Source: Altererythrobacter sp. (lineage in GTDB: Bacteria > Pseudomonadota > Alphaproteobacteria > Sphingomonadales > Sphingomonadaceae). From it: a DNA stretch of 64,000 bases. Positions 15,628 to 27,661 of the stretch are shown here, in pieces; position 1 is the first letter of the stretch, and each line of letters starts with the position of its first letter. The stretch is from positions 38,040 through 102,039 of the forward strand of contig JAFKFN010000014.1 of assembly GCA_017308255.1 (NCBI GenBank), written 5' to 3'. The notes below the pieces were generated by a model. That model saw only the letters and a list, made by a program, of their open reading frames with translations, was not told the DNA's origin and did not search any database. Both the position numbers and the translations under genes were made by a program.

Positions 15628-18274
15628 GGCTGCGGGTCACCTGCTCCGCGGTGTCGCGGCTCAGCTTCGGGGCGGCGGCGATGCGCTCCAGCTCCGCCCG
15701 CATCAGGGCCGCGCGGACCGGCTCGATCCGCCGCCAGCGCCCCAACGGCGCGACGAAGCGCGCCGCCGTTTGCGGATTGAGCGGATCGAGCGCCAGGATC
15801 AGGTCGGCGATCAGCCGGTACCCCTCGCCGCCTTCTGCATGGAAGCCCTGCGCCGTGCCGGTGAAAGCCATGTAGAGCGAACGGACGCGATTGGGGTTCT
15901 TCAGCGTGAAATCGGGATGGCCGGCCAGGGCCCGCACATGCTCCAGCACCTGGGGATGGAGCGACTGGGCCTGGATGGCGAACCATTTGTCCACCACCAG
16001 CGCATTGCCCTGATAGCGATTGTAGAAATCGAGCAGCTTGTGCGTGCGCTCGGGCGATCGCAGGCCGGCCAGCACCATCAGGGCGCCTTGCCGGTCGGTC
16101 ATGTTGTCGGCCCCGTCGTATTGCGCGGCGGCCATGCGCGCGGCGAGATCGGGCGCGCTGGCGGCCAGATAGGCCAGGGCCTGGGTCTTCAGCTTGCGCG
16201 CGCCCCGCGCCCTGGCATCCCGGCTGTAACGCACCGCGCTGGCCTGCTGGTGCATCGCGATCAGTTCGGCCTCCAGCTCTCCGCCCAGCCAGGCCTTCAG
16301 GCCTTCGCGCTCCGCATGGATGGCCGCCGGATCGGCGATCAGCATCTGCTCCGCCAGATAGGCCTGGCCGGGCAGGATCATCAGCTCGCCGCGCATCAGG
16401 TCGTCGAGCGCTTCGTCGGCGAGCGCGGCGGCGAAGGCCGTGCGAATGGCTTCGCGGCCTGCCGCGCGGCCGGCCTCGTCCAGCGAGCCCGCCGCCGCGT
16501 CGCGCAAGTGGCCGACCATGAGGTCCTGCATCGCCTCGTAACGCGCGAACGGATCGTCATCGTGCGCGGCCAGGAACACCAGGTCCTCCAGCGGCACGTC
16601 GCGTTCGATCGCCACTGGGGCGGAGAAACCGCGGTTGATCGACAGCACCGGCATCCGCGCGAAGCCCGGGAAGCTCACGCTCGCCTGGGCCTGTTCCAGC
16701 GTGAACAGCTGCTCCCCGCTATGCTGCCCCGTCTCGCGATCGAACAGCGCCAGGCGCAGCGGGATCGGCATGGGCTTCTTGTCCGGCTGGCCGGGCGTGG
16801 GCGGGATTTCCTGCCGCAATTGCAGCGTCGCCGTATCGCCTTCGTGTTCCAGCTTCACGGTGATCCGGGGCGTGCCGGCTTGCGAATACCACAGGCGGAA
16901 GTGAGCCAGATCCAGCTCCGCCCCATCCTCGATCGCTTCCACGAAGGCGTCGCAAGTCGCCGCCTGCCCGTCATGGCGCGCGAAGTAGAGGTCGGTCCCC
17001 GCGCGGAACCGCTCCGGCCCCGCCAGGGTGCGCATCATGCGGATCACCTCCGCCCCCTTGTTGTACACGGTGGCGGTATAGAAATTGGATATCTCGCGAT
17101 AGGAATCCGGCCGGATCGGATGCGCCAGCGGCCCCGAATCCTCGGGGAACTGCACCGAACGCAGCACGCGCACGTCCTCGATCCGCTTGACCGCCGCGCT
17201 GCCCATGGCCTGGCTGAACAGCTGGTCGCGCAGCACGGTGAAGCCTTCCTTGAGGCTGAGCTGGAACCAGTCGCGGCAGGTCACGCGGTTGCCCGACCAG
17301 TTATGGAAGTATTCGTGCCCGATCACGCCCTCGATGGCGTCGAAATCGCCGTCGGTCGCGGTTTCCGGATCGGCCAGCACATAGCGCGTGTTGAAGACGT
17401 TGAGGCCCTTGTTCTCCATCGCCCCCATGTTGAAATCGCTGACTGCGACCACGTTGAAGGTATCGAGATCGTATTCGCGGCCGAATGCCTCCTCGTCCCA
17501 TTTCATCGCGTGCTTGAGCGAATCCATCGCGTGCTGGGTGAACCGCAGATCGCCTTCGCGCACCCAGATCGCCAGATCGACATTGTGCCCGTTCATCGTC
17601 GTGAAGCTGTCGCGGTTAGCCACCAGATCGCCGGCCACCAGCGCGAAGAGGTAGCTCGGCTTGGGCCAGGGATCGCGCCATTCCGCCCAGTGCGTGCCAT
17701 TCGGGCCGTCGCCGCTGCCTTCCAGGTTGCCGTTGGAAAGCAGCACCGGGAACAGCGCCGTGGGCCCGCTCATCCGCACGCGATAGGTCGAAAGCACATC
17801 GGGCCGATCGGGAAAGAAGGTGATCCGGCGGAAACCTTCCGCCTCGCACTGGGTGCAGAGCATCCCGTTCGAGGCATAGAGCCCCATGAGCTGGGTATTG
17901 GCCGCGGGCGCCGTGTCGGTCGTGATCTCGATCTCGTGGGTTTCCCCGGTGAGCGGGACGATCAGGTCCTGCCCGTCCATGCTCCAGGAATTGATCGCCT
18001 GCCCATCCACCTTGACCTCTAGCGGGGTCAGCGCATCCCCGTTCAGGCGGATGGTGGAGCTGGCGGGCGCCTTGGCATTGCGCTGGACCGTGAGCGTGGA
18101 GCGCACGCGCGTCCGTTCCAGGCCCAGGTCGAAGTCCAGCGCCACCTCGGGCACGAGCCAGGGAAACGGCTGGTAATCCTCGCGCCGGATGAGCAGCGGC
18201 TCCCGGGGTTCGGGGGCGGCGTCGGCCATCGGGGGGTTGCCGTCGGGGGTGGAAGGGGTGCGGGCGATATCCAT
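15620..18274 (-). CDS. pepN: Aminopeptidase N, M1 family (884 aa)
   Basis: This zinc aminopeptidase removes N-terminal amino acids. The exopeptidase motif appears as GAMENKGLN and the zinc site as HEYFHNW followed by the downstream Glu in LSLKEGFTV. Its length of about 880 residues and its C-terminal helical domains match E. coli-type PepN. Two starts are possible: ATG 18274 (MDIARTPSTPDG) and ATG 18229 (MADAAPEPREPL). Neither has a strong ribosome site, and I kept the longer one. It is divergent from the gene at 18328. Confidence 0.95.
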   Translation of the reverse strand: MDIARTPSTPDGNPPMADAAPEPREPLLIRREDYQPFPWLVPEVALDFDLGLERTRVRSTLTVQRNAKAPASSTIRLNGDALTPLEVKVDGQAINSWSMDGQDLIVPLTGETHEIEITTDTAPAANTQLMGLYASNGMLCTQCEAEGFRRITFFPDRPDVLSTYRVRMSGPTALFPVLLSNGNLEGSGDGPNGTHWAEWRDPWPKPSYLFALVAGDLVANRDSFTTMNGHNVDLAIWVREGDLRFTQHAMDSLKHAMKWDEEAFGREYDLDTFNVVAVSDFNMGAMENKGLNVFNTRYVLADPETATDGDFDAIEGVIGHEYFHNWSGNRVTCRDWFQLSLKEGFTVLRDQLFSQAMGSAAVKRIEDVRVLRSVQFPEDSGPLAHPIRPDSYREISNFYTATVYNKGAEVIRMMRTLAGPERFRAGTDLYFARHDGQAATCDAFVEAIEDGAELDLAHFRLWYSQAGTPRITVKLEHEGDTATLQLRQEIPPTPGQPDKKPMPIPLRLALFDRETGQHSGEQLFTLEQAQASVSFPGFARMPVLSINRGFSAPVAIERDVPLEDLVFLAAHDDDPFARYEAMQDLMVGHLRDAAAGSLDEAGRAAGREAIRTAFAAALADEALDDLMRGELMILPGQAYLAEQMLIADPAAIHAEREGLKAWLGGELEAELIAMHQQASAVRYSRDARARGARKLKTQALAYLAASAPDLAARMAAAQYDGADNMTDRQGALMVLAGLRSPERTHKLLDFYNRYQGNALVVDKWFAIQAQSLHPQVLEHVRALAGHPDFTLKNPNRVRSLYMAFTGTAQGFHAEGGEGYRLIADLILALDPLNPQTAARFVAPLGRWRRIEPVRAALMRAELERIAAAPKLSRDTAEQVTRSLG

Positions 18275-18327
18275 GGCTCTCGCTCTTAGGTCCTTTCGCT
18301 TGGCGATCCAACGCGTAGAACGCAGGC

Positions 18328-19128
18328 ATGGCGCATCTGTTCATCTTCGGCCTCGGCCACTCGGCAAAGCGCATTGGCCGGGCGGTGGAGGCCCTGGGCT
18401 GGAGAGTGACCGCCACGGGCCGCGACGGGGATCTGGCGTTCGAGGACGAGGCGGGCGTCCGCGCCGCGCTGGGCAAGGCAAGCCATGTCCTGTCCTCGGT
18501 GCCGCCCGGCCCCGATAACGACCCGGTGCTGGCGCGCTATGGCGACGCCCTCTCGCAGGAATGGCTGGGCTATCTTTCCTCCACCGGCGTCTATGGCGAT
18601 ACCGGCGGCGCCTGGGTGGATGAAAGCGCGGCCACAGGCGGCGGCCGCCGCAGTGCGCGGGCCGAAGCGGACGGGGCATGGCTGGCGCGCGGGGCGCGGG
18701 TGTTCCGCCTGCCCGGCATATACGGCCCCGGCCGCAGCGCCTTCGAGCGTCTGGCGCAGGGCCGCGCGCATCGTATCGTGCTGCCCGGCCAGGTCTTCAG
18801 CCGGGTGCATGTGGACGACATCGCCTCGGGCGTGATCGCCGGTTTCGATGGCGATCCCGGCGCTTACAATCTGGCCGACGATCTGCCGGCAAGCCAGAAC
18901 GCCGTGATCGAGGAAGCCTGCCGCCTGATCGGCCGTGCCCCGCCCCCGCTGCAAACGCTCGAAGAGGCCGGGCTCTCGCCCCAGGCACGCGCTTTCTACG
19001 GCGAGAACCGGCGCGTGGCGAACGGCAAGGCCCGGCGCGTGCTAGGCTGGCGCCCGCGCCATGCCGATTTCCGGGACGGGCTCAGGGCCTGCCTGCGAGC
19101 GGCTCGCTCTTGCCCCTCAGCGCGATGA
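18328..19128 (+). CDS. NAD(P)-binding SDR/epimerase-like protein (266 aa)
   Basis: The N-terminus MAHLFIFGLGHSAKRIGRAV is a Rossmann nucleotide-binding segment, followed by YLSSTGVYGDTGGAWVDE and FRLPGIYGPGRSAFERL. This is the pattern of YeeZ-like, extended-SDR proteins. The substrate is unknown. Its 3' end overlaps the convergent transporter gene by 47 bases, so the last 15 residues (rich in Arg and Ala) may vary in homologues. It is divergent from pepN. Confidence 0.82.
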   Translation: MAHLFIFGLGHSAKRIGRAVEALGWRVTATGRDGDLAFEDEAGVRAALGKASHVLSSVPPGPDNDPVLARYGDALSQEWLGYLSSTGVYGDTGGAWVDESAATGGGRRSARAEADGAWLARGARVFRLPGIYGPGRSAFERLAQGRAHRIVLPGQVFSRVHVDDIASGVIAGFDGDPGAYNLADDLPASQNAVIEEACRLIGRAPPPLQTLEEAGLSPQARAFYGENRRVANGKARRVLGWRPRHADFRDGLRACLRAARSCPSAR

Positions 19129-20023
19129 CCATGCCGATCAGCGCCAGCGCGCCGCCGGCAAGCGCCAGGACTGACCAGCGATAGCCTTCGAACAGGGTGG
19201 AAAGGCCCATGGCGACAATCGGCACCAAGACGCCGTTATAAGCCGCGCGGCCCGGGCCAAGCTCGCGAATGAGGCCGAAATAGAGCGGGAATGTCACCAC
19301 AGATCCGAAAATGGCGAGATAGGCGACGCCCCCCCAGTAACGCGCGCTGTCCGGAAAGACCGGTGGCCCGGCCGTCACCCAGGCGAACGCCGCATCCAGC
19401 AGCGTGCCCCACAGCATCGCCCAGGCCAGCAGGATCACCAGCGAATCGCGCTGCGCCGCTGCCGAGGCTTGCAGGACATTGGCGACAGAGGCCGCGAGCA
19501 GGCCGATCGCGGTCAATGCCACGCCCAGGCCGACCAGGCCCGTGGGCGGGGCCTCGCGCGCCTCGTGCACCAGCAGCAGCGCGATGCCGACAAGGCCGAT
19601 CAGCGAGCCGACGAGAAATCGCGCCGTAACCTTCTGACCGAGGAAGAGGCGCGCCAGCAGGGCGTTGGGCAGCATCAGCAGGGCGTAGAGCACCGCCACG
19701 ATGCCCGAGGTCAGGTGAATCTCCGCCTGATAGACCAGATTGTAATTGAGGAAGAACTGCGTGAACCCGACAGCGAGGGCCAATATGTGCCCCGCGCCGG
19801 TCAGGCTGAAGCCCCGCCTGCCGAACGCGGCCAGGGCGAACAGTCCCGCGCTGGCGATGGCGAAGCGGTAGGCCACCGACCAGGCCGGCGGCGCGGCGGC
19901 GAGCTGGTCCTTGATCGCGAACCAGGTGGAACCCCAGATCAGCGCCACCAACAGGAACGGCAGGGCCACGCGCGGGCGCAGCAGCAAGTGCGGCGGGTTG
20001 ATCCCGATGACGGGGCCGCTCAC
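19082..20023 (-). CDS. DMT-superfamily transporter, EamA type (313 aa)
   Basis: The protein has about ten hydrophobic segments in two EamA repeats. The start LPFLLVALIWGSTWFAIK is typical of the drug/metabolite exporter family. Substrate cannot be predicted. Its ATG overlaps the stop of the threonine aldolase gene (20020-20023, TGA within ATGA on the minus strand), so the two may be translationally coupled. An amino-acid-related substrate is a possible but weak inference. The 3' end overlaps the convergent SDR gene. Confidence 0.87.
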   Translation of the reverse strand: MSGPVIGINPPHLLLRPRVALPFLLVALIWGSTWFAIKDQLAAAPPAWSVAYRFAIASAGLFALAAFGRRGFSLTGAGHILALAVGFTQFFLNYNLVYQAEIHLTSGIVAVLYALLMLPNALLARLFLGQKVTARFLVGSLIGLVGIALLLVHEAREAPPTGLVGLGVALTAIGLLAASVANVLQASAAAQRDSLVILLAWAMLWGTLLDAAFAWVTAGPPVFPDSARYWGGVAYLAIFGSVVTFPLYFGLIRELGPGRAAYNGVLVPIVAMGLSTLFEGYRWSVLALAGGALALIGMVIALRGKSEPLAGRP

Positions 20024-21027
20024 AGCGCGGCAAGTGCCCGGGCAAGCGCCCGCGCATCATCTGGTCGGGTATCCCATGCGGTAACGAAGCGGGCCGCGTC
20101 AGGCCCCCAGTCGTAGAATCCGAAGCCTCGTGCTCTCAGCGCCTGGCGCTCGGCGGCGGTGCAGCGCAGGAACACCTCGTTCGCTTCCACCGGATGCAGC
20201 AGGCGATCGGCCGCAGCGCCGGCGATCTCGGCAGCGGCGGCATTAGCCGCGCGCGCATTGGCCAGCCATAGATCGCCTTCGAGCAGCGCCAGCACTTGCG
20301 CCGCGAGATAGCGCCCCTTCGATTGCAGATGCCCGGCGCGCTTGCGGCGATGGCGTGCGAGATCGGCCAGGGCCGGATCGAAGAACACCACGGCCTCCGC
20401 ATTCATCGCCCCGTTCTTGACGCAGCCGAAGCTGAGCGCATCGACCGCGCCGCAAGCCTCCGCCGGCGTGCACTGGAGAAAGGCCACGGCATTGCCGAAG
20501 CGCGCGCCGTCCATGTGGATCGCCAGGCCGCGCTCACACGCCAGCCCGGCGATGGCCGCCAGCTCGGCCGGGCGATAGCAGCGGCCATATTCGCTCGCCT
20601 GAGTCAGCGACAGGGCGTGGACCTGGACCTGATGGACATCATTGCGAATGGAATCGAGCACCGGACGGATCGTTCCCGACGACAGCTTGGCCCCCTCGCC
20701 CGGCGCCAGAACCAGCTTGGCGCCATGGAGATAGAAGCCGGGCGCCCCGCCTTCGTCCGTTTCGATATGCGCTTCGCGGTGGCACAGCAGTGCCCCGTGC
20801 GGCGGCACCAGGGTGGCGAGCGCGAGGCAGTTGGCGGCCGTGCCGGTGGCGACCCACAGGGCGCAGGCCTCCCGCCCGAAGAGATCGGAGAAAGCAGCGT
20901 CCAGCCGCCGGCTCAGCGCATCGGTGTCATACGGCGTATCGGCGCAATCGGCGCGATGCAGCGCTTCCCAGACTTGCGGATGGACGGACGCCGCGTTGTC
21001 GGACAGGAACTGCATGTCTTGCGCCAT
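20020..21027 (-). CDS. ltaE: Low-specificity L-threonine aldolase (335 aa)
   Basis: This PLP enzyme of the beta-eliminating lyase family splits threonine to glycine and acetaldehyde. Recognisable parts are FLSDNAASVHPQV, ALWVATGTAANCLAL, the IHMDGARFGNAV segment with the PLP-binding Asp, and the SFGCVKNGAMNAEAV segment with the PLP lysine. I chose ATG 21027 (MAQDMQFLSDN). ATG 21015 is also possible. The longer frame to 21660 lies over the divergent GNAT gene and is spurious. It overlaps the transporter gene by four bases. Confidence 0.9.
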   Translation of the reverse strand: MAQDMQFLSDNAASVHPQVWEALHRADCADTPYDTDALSRRLDAAFSDLFGREACALWVATGTAANCLALATLVPPHGALLCHREAHIETDEGGAPGFYLHGAKLVLAPGEGAKLSSGTIRPVLDSIRNDVHQVQVHALSLTQASEYGRCYRPAELAAIAGLACERGLAIHMDGARFGNAVAFLQCTPAEACGAVDALSFGCVKNGAMNAEAVVFFDPALADLARHRRKRAGHLQSKGRYLAAQVLALLEGDLWLANARAANAAAAEIAGAAADRLLHPVEANEVFLRCTAAERQALRARGFGFYDWGPDAARFVTAWDTRPDDARALARALAAL

Positions 21028-21066
21028 ACTTGCTGAGAGAGTCGACGCAAGGAGGAGACCGCGCGA

Positions 21067-21372
21067 ATGCCCCAGCCGATTACGATCACCCGCACCGACG
21101 CAACCACGCATGGCGCCTACCGCATCACCCTCGAAGGAGTGGGCCACCCGGCCGAATTGACCTGGCACGCGCTTGGCCCGCTGAGAGTGGCCGATCATAC
21201 GTTCGTCCCACCGGAGATGCGCGGCCGGGGCGTGGCGCAGCTCTTGGTCGAGGCGCTGATCGCCGATGCGCGCGAACAAGGCTTCCGGATCGTGCCGCAG
21301 TGCAGCTACGTCGCCGCGCAGTTCCGCCGCCATCCGGAATGGGCGGACTTGCTGGCGGAACCCGAAAGCTGA
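21067..21372 (+). CDS. GNAT-like N-acetyltransferase, short type (101 aa)
   Basis: The product is a compact acetyltransferase of the YjdJ/GCN5-related short type. VADHTFVPPEMRGRGVAQLLVEALI contains the acetyl-CoA-binding R-G-x-G pattern, and SYVAAQFRRHPEW is the usual ending. A GGAGGAG ribosome site at about 21050 supports ATG 21067. The acceptor is unknown. It is divergent from threonine aldolase. Confidence 0.87.
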   Translation: MPQPITITRTDATTHGAYRITLEGVGHPAELTWHALGPLRVADHTFVPPEMRGRGVAQLLVEALIADAREQGFRIVPQCSYVAAQFRRHPEWADLLAEPES

Positions 21373-21374
21373 CG

Positions 21375-22922
21375 TCAGCCCGGCAGGCGCGAGAAATCGA
21401 CCGCCGCGATACTGTCGAGCACCGCCGCGCGGATGGCCCGTGCGCTTTCGAGCGGCACGCCGTGCATTTCGAGCTTCCCGCCGGCGACCCCGAACCTCAC
21501 GTCCGCATAACCGCGCCGCCGCGCCAGCGGGCTTTGCGCGATCTCGACCGATTGCAGCTTGACGCGCGAGGCGATGGCAAGGTGCGGCGCAAGCCAGCCT
21601 TCGCGCACGAACAACTGGCGCGCGTCGATCGCGTGGCAACGATGGCGCCACAGGTGCCACTCGCGCACGCCAAGAAGCCCGCCGAGTGCAGCCAGACCGC
21701 CCGCGGCGAGCAGCGGCCAGCTAGCGGGCAAACCCTCGATGCGAGCGCCGAACACGACGCCCAGGCCGGCCACCGCCCCGGCGATTAGAACGAGAGGAAG
21801 CACCGTGAGCGCGATGCTGTCATTGCGCTGCCGGCGGCTGGCCGGATGCCAGTCGGTCGCTTCGCCGGGCAACGCGAACCCGGTCGTGTTCACCACCGGC
21901 GCGATCTCCTCCATGGTCCCGAAGGGCACCACGACATGGCTTTCCGACTTCGCGTCCTGCGCCAGGCTGACAACGCTCAACCCGTGCCAGCCGAACCGGC
22001 GGCGGACGATGCCGGTGGTAAGCGTTAGCGCCTGCACCCGGTGCAGTGGCATGACCACGTCGGTCCGCGTCAGGAGCCCGCGCCGGCGGCGCAGGCCCTT
22101 CGGCGTTTCCTCCAGCCGAAAGCCATAATCGCGCAACACCGTACGGCCCAGCCCCGTGGCAAGACCAAGCAGACCAAGCACCGAAAGCGCCAGCGCCGCG
22201 CCGATCGCCTGGGTGGCAAGGCCGAACTCGCTCAGCCGATGGCCCGGCCCGGCGAGCAAGCCAAGCCAAGCCTCAAAATCCCAGATATCGAACGGCAGCA
22301 GGAAATCGAACTGCTGCAACACACCGCCCAGCACCGCGAAAACCACCAGCGAAAACTCGAACAGGCCGAAAGTCATCAGCCGCCGCGGGTTCATCGCGAA
22401 CAGCGTGCGCGCCTGTTCCTCGGCGGGGGGCGCGGCTTCGCTTGCGAGGGCGGCGACCAGGCCGCCCTTTTGCGCCCGCACGGCCTCGCGCAGCGCTTCC
22501 GCCTCGGCCGCATCGACATAGCGGATGGCGATCTCATCCCTGCCGCCAGCGCCGGTCTCGAACTTGACCTCGACCATGCCGAACAGCCGCGGCACGAACG
22601 CCTGCTCAAGGCTGACGTCCTGGATCCGTTCGTAAGGCACCGAACGCGCGGTGCGGTTGAACAAGCCGCGCTCGACGCGGACGTCGCTCTCTCCTAGCCG
22701 GTAGCGAAAACGGCGCCAGGCCAGCCAACGGAAAAAGAAGATCAAGCAGAAGGCCGGGACCAGCACCGCCAGGAAAAGACCCCAGTCCCAGTTCCTTGAA
22801 GTGAACAATGCCGCCGCCACCGGCAGCAGAGCGCCGCGCAAGCTGGTGACCGCGCCGACGAGAAAGCTCAGCGGACTGGTCCGCCGCCAGCCCTCGGCCG
22901 GAAGCGCCGGCTCAGCGCTCAC
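21375..22922 (-). CDS. PH domain membrane protein, YdbT-like (515 aa)
   Basis: The protein has three bacterial PH (bPH2) domains separated by paired transmembrane segments. Each PH unit starts with an R-x-G pattern (VERGLFNRTARSVPYERIQDVSL; RRRGLLTRTDVVMPLHRVQAL; VREGWLAPHLAIASRVKLQSVEI), and the usual membrane pairs precede them. This is the YdbT architecture. It overlaps the neighbouring YdbS-like gene by four bases, a pairing seen in many bacteria. Function is poorly known; a role in the cell envelope is likely. Confidence 0.87.
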   Translation of the reverse strand: MSAEPALPAEGWRRTSPLSFLVGAVTSLRGALLPVAAALFTSRNWDWGLFLAVLVPAFCLIFFFRWLAWRRFRYRLGESDVRVERGLFNRTARSVPYERIQDVSLEQAFVPRLFGMVEVKFETGAGGRDEIAIRYVDAAEAEALREAVRAQKGGLVAALASEAAPPAEEQARTLFAMNPRRLMTFGLFEFSLVVFAVLGGVLQQFDFLLPFDIWDFEAWLGLLAGPGHRLSEFGLATQAIGAALALSVLGLLGLATGLGRTVLRDYGFRLEETPKGLRRRRGLLTRTDVVMPLHRVQALTLTTGIVRRRFGWHGLSVVSLAQDAKSESHVVVPFGTMEEIAPVVNTTGFALPGEATDWHPASRRQRNDSIALTVLPLVLIAGAVAGLGVVFGARIEGLPASWPLLAAGGLAALGGLLGVREWHLWRHRCHAIDARQLFVREGWLAPHLAIASRVKLQSVEIAQSPLARRRGYADVRFGVAGGKLEMHGVPLESARAIRAAVLDSIAAVDFSRLPG

Positions 22923-23383
22923 ATCGTGTCGCGCTTCACGTGCGCGCGGATCGCCTCGCGCATCGCCAGCGCATCGTCATGGCCGAGGCCGGGCAGCGAA
23001 ACCGAGGCGTTGTGGTTGCCCGCGGTATGCAGCACCAGCGTGGCGAGGCCATAGCCGCGCTCTATCGGCCCCTGGTGAACGTCGATGTGCTGCACGCGGC
23101 CGAACGGCACCACCGTGTCGGAGCGGAACAGCAAGCCGCGCACGACACGCAGCCGATCTTCGCCCATTCGATAACCGCGCGCGTGATAGCGCCTCAGGGG
23201 CACGCGCATCACCGCATAAAGCGCGAGGAGCAGGACCGGGGCGAGGAACGATCCGTGCGGCAGCAGGCCCGCGATCTCCAGCACCAGGGCGCCGATCACG
23301 AAAGGCAGCGCGAAAACCGCCGTGGCCAGCCGCACGGCCTTGACGTAGTTGGGATGCAGCGAAGTAAGGCTGTCCTCGTCCAT
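22919..23383 (-). CDS. PH domain membrane protein, YdbS-like (154 aa)
   Basis: ATG 23383 (MDEDSLTSLHPNYVKAVR) gives the normal YdbS size. ATG 23395 is an alternative. The long upstream frame runs through the tRNA-Thr and is not real. Two transmembrane segments (about residues 18-58) are followed by a bPH2 domain with VVRGLLFRSDTVVPFGRVQHIDV and a GLATLVLHTAG segment. It precedes and overlaps the YdbT-like gene, so the two products probably form one membrane complex. Confidence 0.87.
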   Translation of the reverse strand: MDEDSLTSLHPNYVKAVRLATAVFALPFVIGALVLEIAGLLPHGSFLAPVLLLALYAVMRVPLRRYHARGYRMGEDRLRVVRGLLFRSDTVVPFGRVQHIDVHQGPIERGYGLATLVLHTAGNHNASVSLPGLGHDDALAMREAIRAHVKRDTM

Positions 23384-23430
23384 GGTGCCCTGCATGGACA
23401 ATACACCCGCGCAACGCAAGCGCGCAGAAA

Positions 23431-23505
23431 TGGTGCTGCTGGAGAGGATTGAACTCTCGACCTCACCCTTACCAAGGGTGTGCTCTACCACTGAGCTACA
23501 GCAGC
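23431..23505 (-). tRNA. tRNA-Thr (anticodon GGT)
   Basis: On the minus strand the acceptor GCTGCTG pairs with CAGCAGC, followed by A and an encoded CCA ending at 23431. The D arm (AGCTCAGTGGTAGAGC) and T arm (GAGTTCAATCCTC) are normal. The anticodon stem CACCC/GGGTG carries loop TTGGTAA, giving anticodon GGT. No integrase adjoins it. Confidence 0.95.
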
Positions 23506-23595
23506 GCCGGAAGCAGGCGCGCGCTATTGGCATGCGGGGCCGTGGTGTCAAGCGATGCTTGAGCCGCCCGCGCATTGGCGGCAAAGGCGTTGCCG

Positions 23596-23736
23596 ATGAG
23601 TGAGCGGAAGGACGAGCGCTCTCGCGAGGAGCGGCTGGCGGCCAAGCTGCGGGAGAACCTGCGCCGGCGCAAGGCGCAAGCGCGCGCGTTGGAACAGCCG
23701 GAGCGCACCCTTTCCAAAAAGCCGGAGGGCCGCTAA
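23596..23736 (+). CDS. Small basic conserved-type protein (46 aa)
   Basis: From ATG 23596 the product reads [18 protein letters not shown] and continues with an [12 protein letters not shown] segment. It is highly charged and probably one long helix. It lies between tRNA-Thr and gpmA on the plus strand, 35 bases before gpmA. Short proteins of this kind with an [15 protein letters not shown]-like core occur in sphingomonads, to my knowledge, without an assigned role. Ribosome site is weak. Confidence 0.6.
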   Translation: MSERKDERSREERLAAKLRENLRRRKAQARALEQPERTLSKKPEGR

Positions 23737-23771
23737 CGCGCGGGCCTCCCGAAGGCGCCAGGAGCGACCGC

Positions 23772-24458
23772 TTGCCTACCCTGATCCTTGTCCGCCACGG
23801 CCAGAGCCGGTGGAACCTGGAAAACCGCTTCACCGGCTGGTGGGACGTCGATCTCACCGAGCAGGGCGTGGCCGAGGCGCGCGCGGCCGGCGAGCTGCTG
23901 GAGAAGACCGGACTGTTGCCCACCTGCGCCTTCACTTCGCTGCAAACCCGGGCGATCAAGACGCTGCATCTGGCACTGGAAGCCTGCGGGCGCCTGTGGA
24001 TTCCCGAGGTCAAGCACTGGCGGCTGAACGAGCGGCATTATGGTGGCCTGACGGGGCTTAACAAGGCGGAGACGGCCGAGAAGCACGGCGAGGAGCAAGT
24101 CCGCATCTGGCGCCGCAGCTTCGATATTCCGCCCCCGGAGATGGAGGCGGGTAGCCCCTACGCTTTGTCCGCCGATCCGCGCTATGCCGGCATTCCGGTT
24201 CCGGCTACCGAAAGCCTCAAGCTGACTATCGAGCGTGTGCTGCCTTATTGGGAAAGCGCCATTCTGCCCGCTCTCGCTCAGGGTGAAACCGTGCTCGTCA
24301 GCGCCCACGGCAATTCGCTCCGCGCGCTGGTGAAGCACCTTTCCGGCATTTCCGATGCGGAGATCGCGGCGCTGGAGATTCCCACCGGCCAGCCGATCGT
24401 CTACGATTTCGACGCCGCGCTGCAGGCGGGCGAACGGCATTACCTGAAGGATCGCTGA
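23772..24458 (+). CDS. gpmA: 2,3-bisphosphoglycerate-dependent phosphoglycerate mutase (228 aa)
   Basis: The enzyme interconverts 3- and 2-phosphoglycerate in glycolysis. The catalytic [10 protein letters not shown], the [13 protein letters not shown] segment, the [12 protein letters not shown] segment and the second histidine in [15 protein letters not shown] are all present. The start is TTG 23772 with an AGGAG ribosome site eight bases earlier. It is the first of a tightly packed plus-strand run gpmA-purE-purK-folA-ribF. Confidence 0.95.
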   Translation: MPTLILVRHGQSRWNLENRFTGWWDVDLTEQGVAEARAAGELLEKTGLLPTCAFTSLQTRAIKTLHLALEACGRLWIPEVKHWRLNERHYGGLTGLNKAETAEKHGEEQVRIWRRSFDIPPPEMEAGSPYALSADPRYAGIPVPATESLKLTIERVLPYWESAILPALAQGETVLVSAHGNSLRALVKHLSGISDAEIAALEIPTGQPIVYDFDAALQAGERHYLKDR

Positions 24459-24459
24459 C

Positions 24460-24953
24460 ATGGGGGAAGCGGCAAGGCCGGAAGTCGCCATCGTCATGGG
24501 CAGCCAGTCCGACTGGCCGACCATGCGCCGCGCGGCCGAAGCGCTCGACAAGCTGGGCGTGCCTTACGAAGCGCGGATCGTCTCCGCCCATCGCACGCCC
24601 GACCGCCTCATCGCCTTCGCCAAGGGCGCGGCGGATGAGGGATTCAAGGTGATCGTGGCCGGCGCCGGCGGGGCGGCACATCTGCCGGGCATGGTCGCCT
24701 CGATGACTCACTTGCCGGTCCTGGGCGTGCCGGTGGAATCCAAGGCGCTGAAAGGGCACGACAGCCTGCTTTCGATCGTGCAGATGCCCGCCGGGGTCCC
24801 GGTGGGTACCCTGGCGATCGGCGAGGCGGGCGCCACCAATGCCGGCCTGCTCGCCGCCGCGATCCTTGCCGTGACCGACGCCGCGCTGGCGGAGCGGCTG
24901 AAGGCCTTCCGCGCCGAGCAGACGGCCGCCGTCGCCGAGAGCCCGCGCGACGC

Positions 24954-24957
<4 letters not shown>
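24460..24957 (+). CDS. purE: N5-carboxyaminoimidazole ribonucleotide mutase PurE (165 aa)
   Basis: This purine-synthesis enzyme converts N5-CAIR to CAIR. The motifs [20 protein letters not shown] and [15 protein letters not shown] are diagnostic of class I PurE. It starts one base after the gpmA stop and overlaps purK by four bases (ATGA), consistent with coupled translation with its pathway partner. Confidence 0.96.
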
Positions 24958-27450
<2,493 letters not shown>

Positions 27451-27570
27451 CGCACGCGCGGCCCGCGAAAGCGCCTCGCCTCATCGCTGAAGCCTGCCCG
27501 GCCGCCTCCACGCGCGCCGAACCTTGTCACAGTGCCGCGCGCCCGCTAGTGCGCCGCTCTTCCAGGACGC

Positions 27571-27661
27571 GGAGCGGTGGCCGAGTGGTCGAAGGCGCAC
27601 GCCTGGAAAGTGTGTATACGGCAAAACCGTATCGAGGGTTCGAATCCCTCCCGCTCCGCCA
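27571..27661 (+). tRNA. tRNA-Ser (anticodon GGA)
   Basis: The acceptor GGAGCGG pairs with CCGCTCC, followed by G and an encoded CCA ending at 27661. The anticodon stem CACGC/GTGTG holds loop CTGGAAA, giving anticodon GGA. The long variable arm (TACGG/CCGTA) is typical of class II tRNA-Ser. Its 3' end faces an integrase gene 160 bases downstream and is the likely attachment site of the metal-resistance island. Confidence 0.95.

Noticed and set aside
15521-18022. 833-residue open frame on the plus strand
   Set aside because: It lies opposite pepN, has no family resemblance and is His/Arg/Ala-rich, as expected for an antisense frame of a GC-rich gene.
20020-21660. 546-residue version of threonine aldolase
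   Set aside because: The extra N-terminal part runs across the divergent GNAT gene and its ribosome site and has no family similarity.
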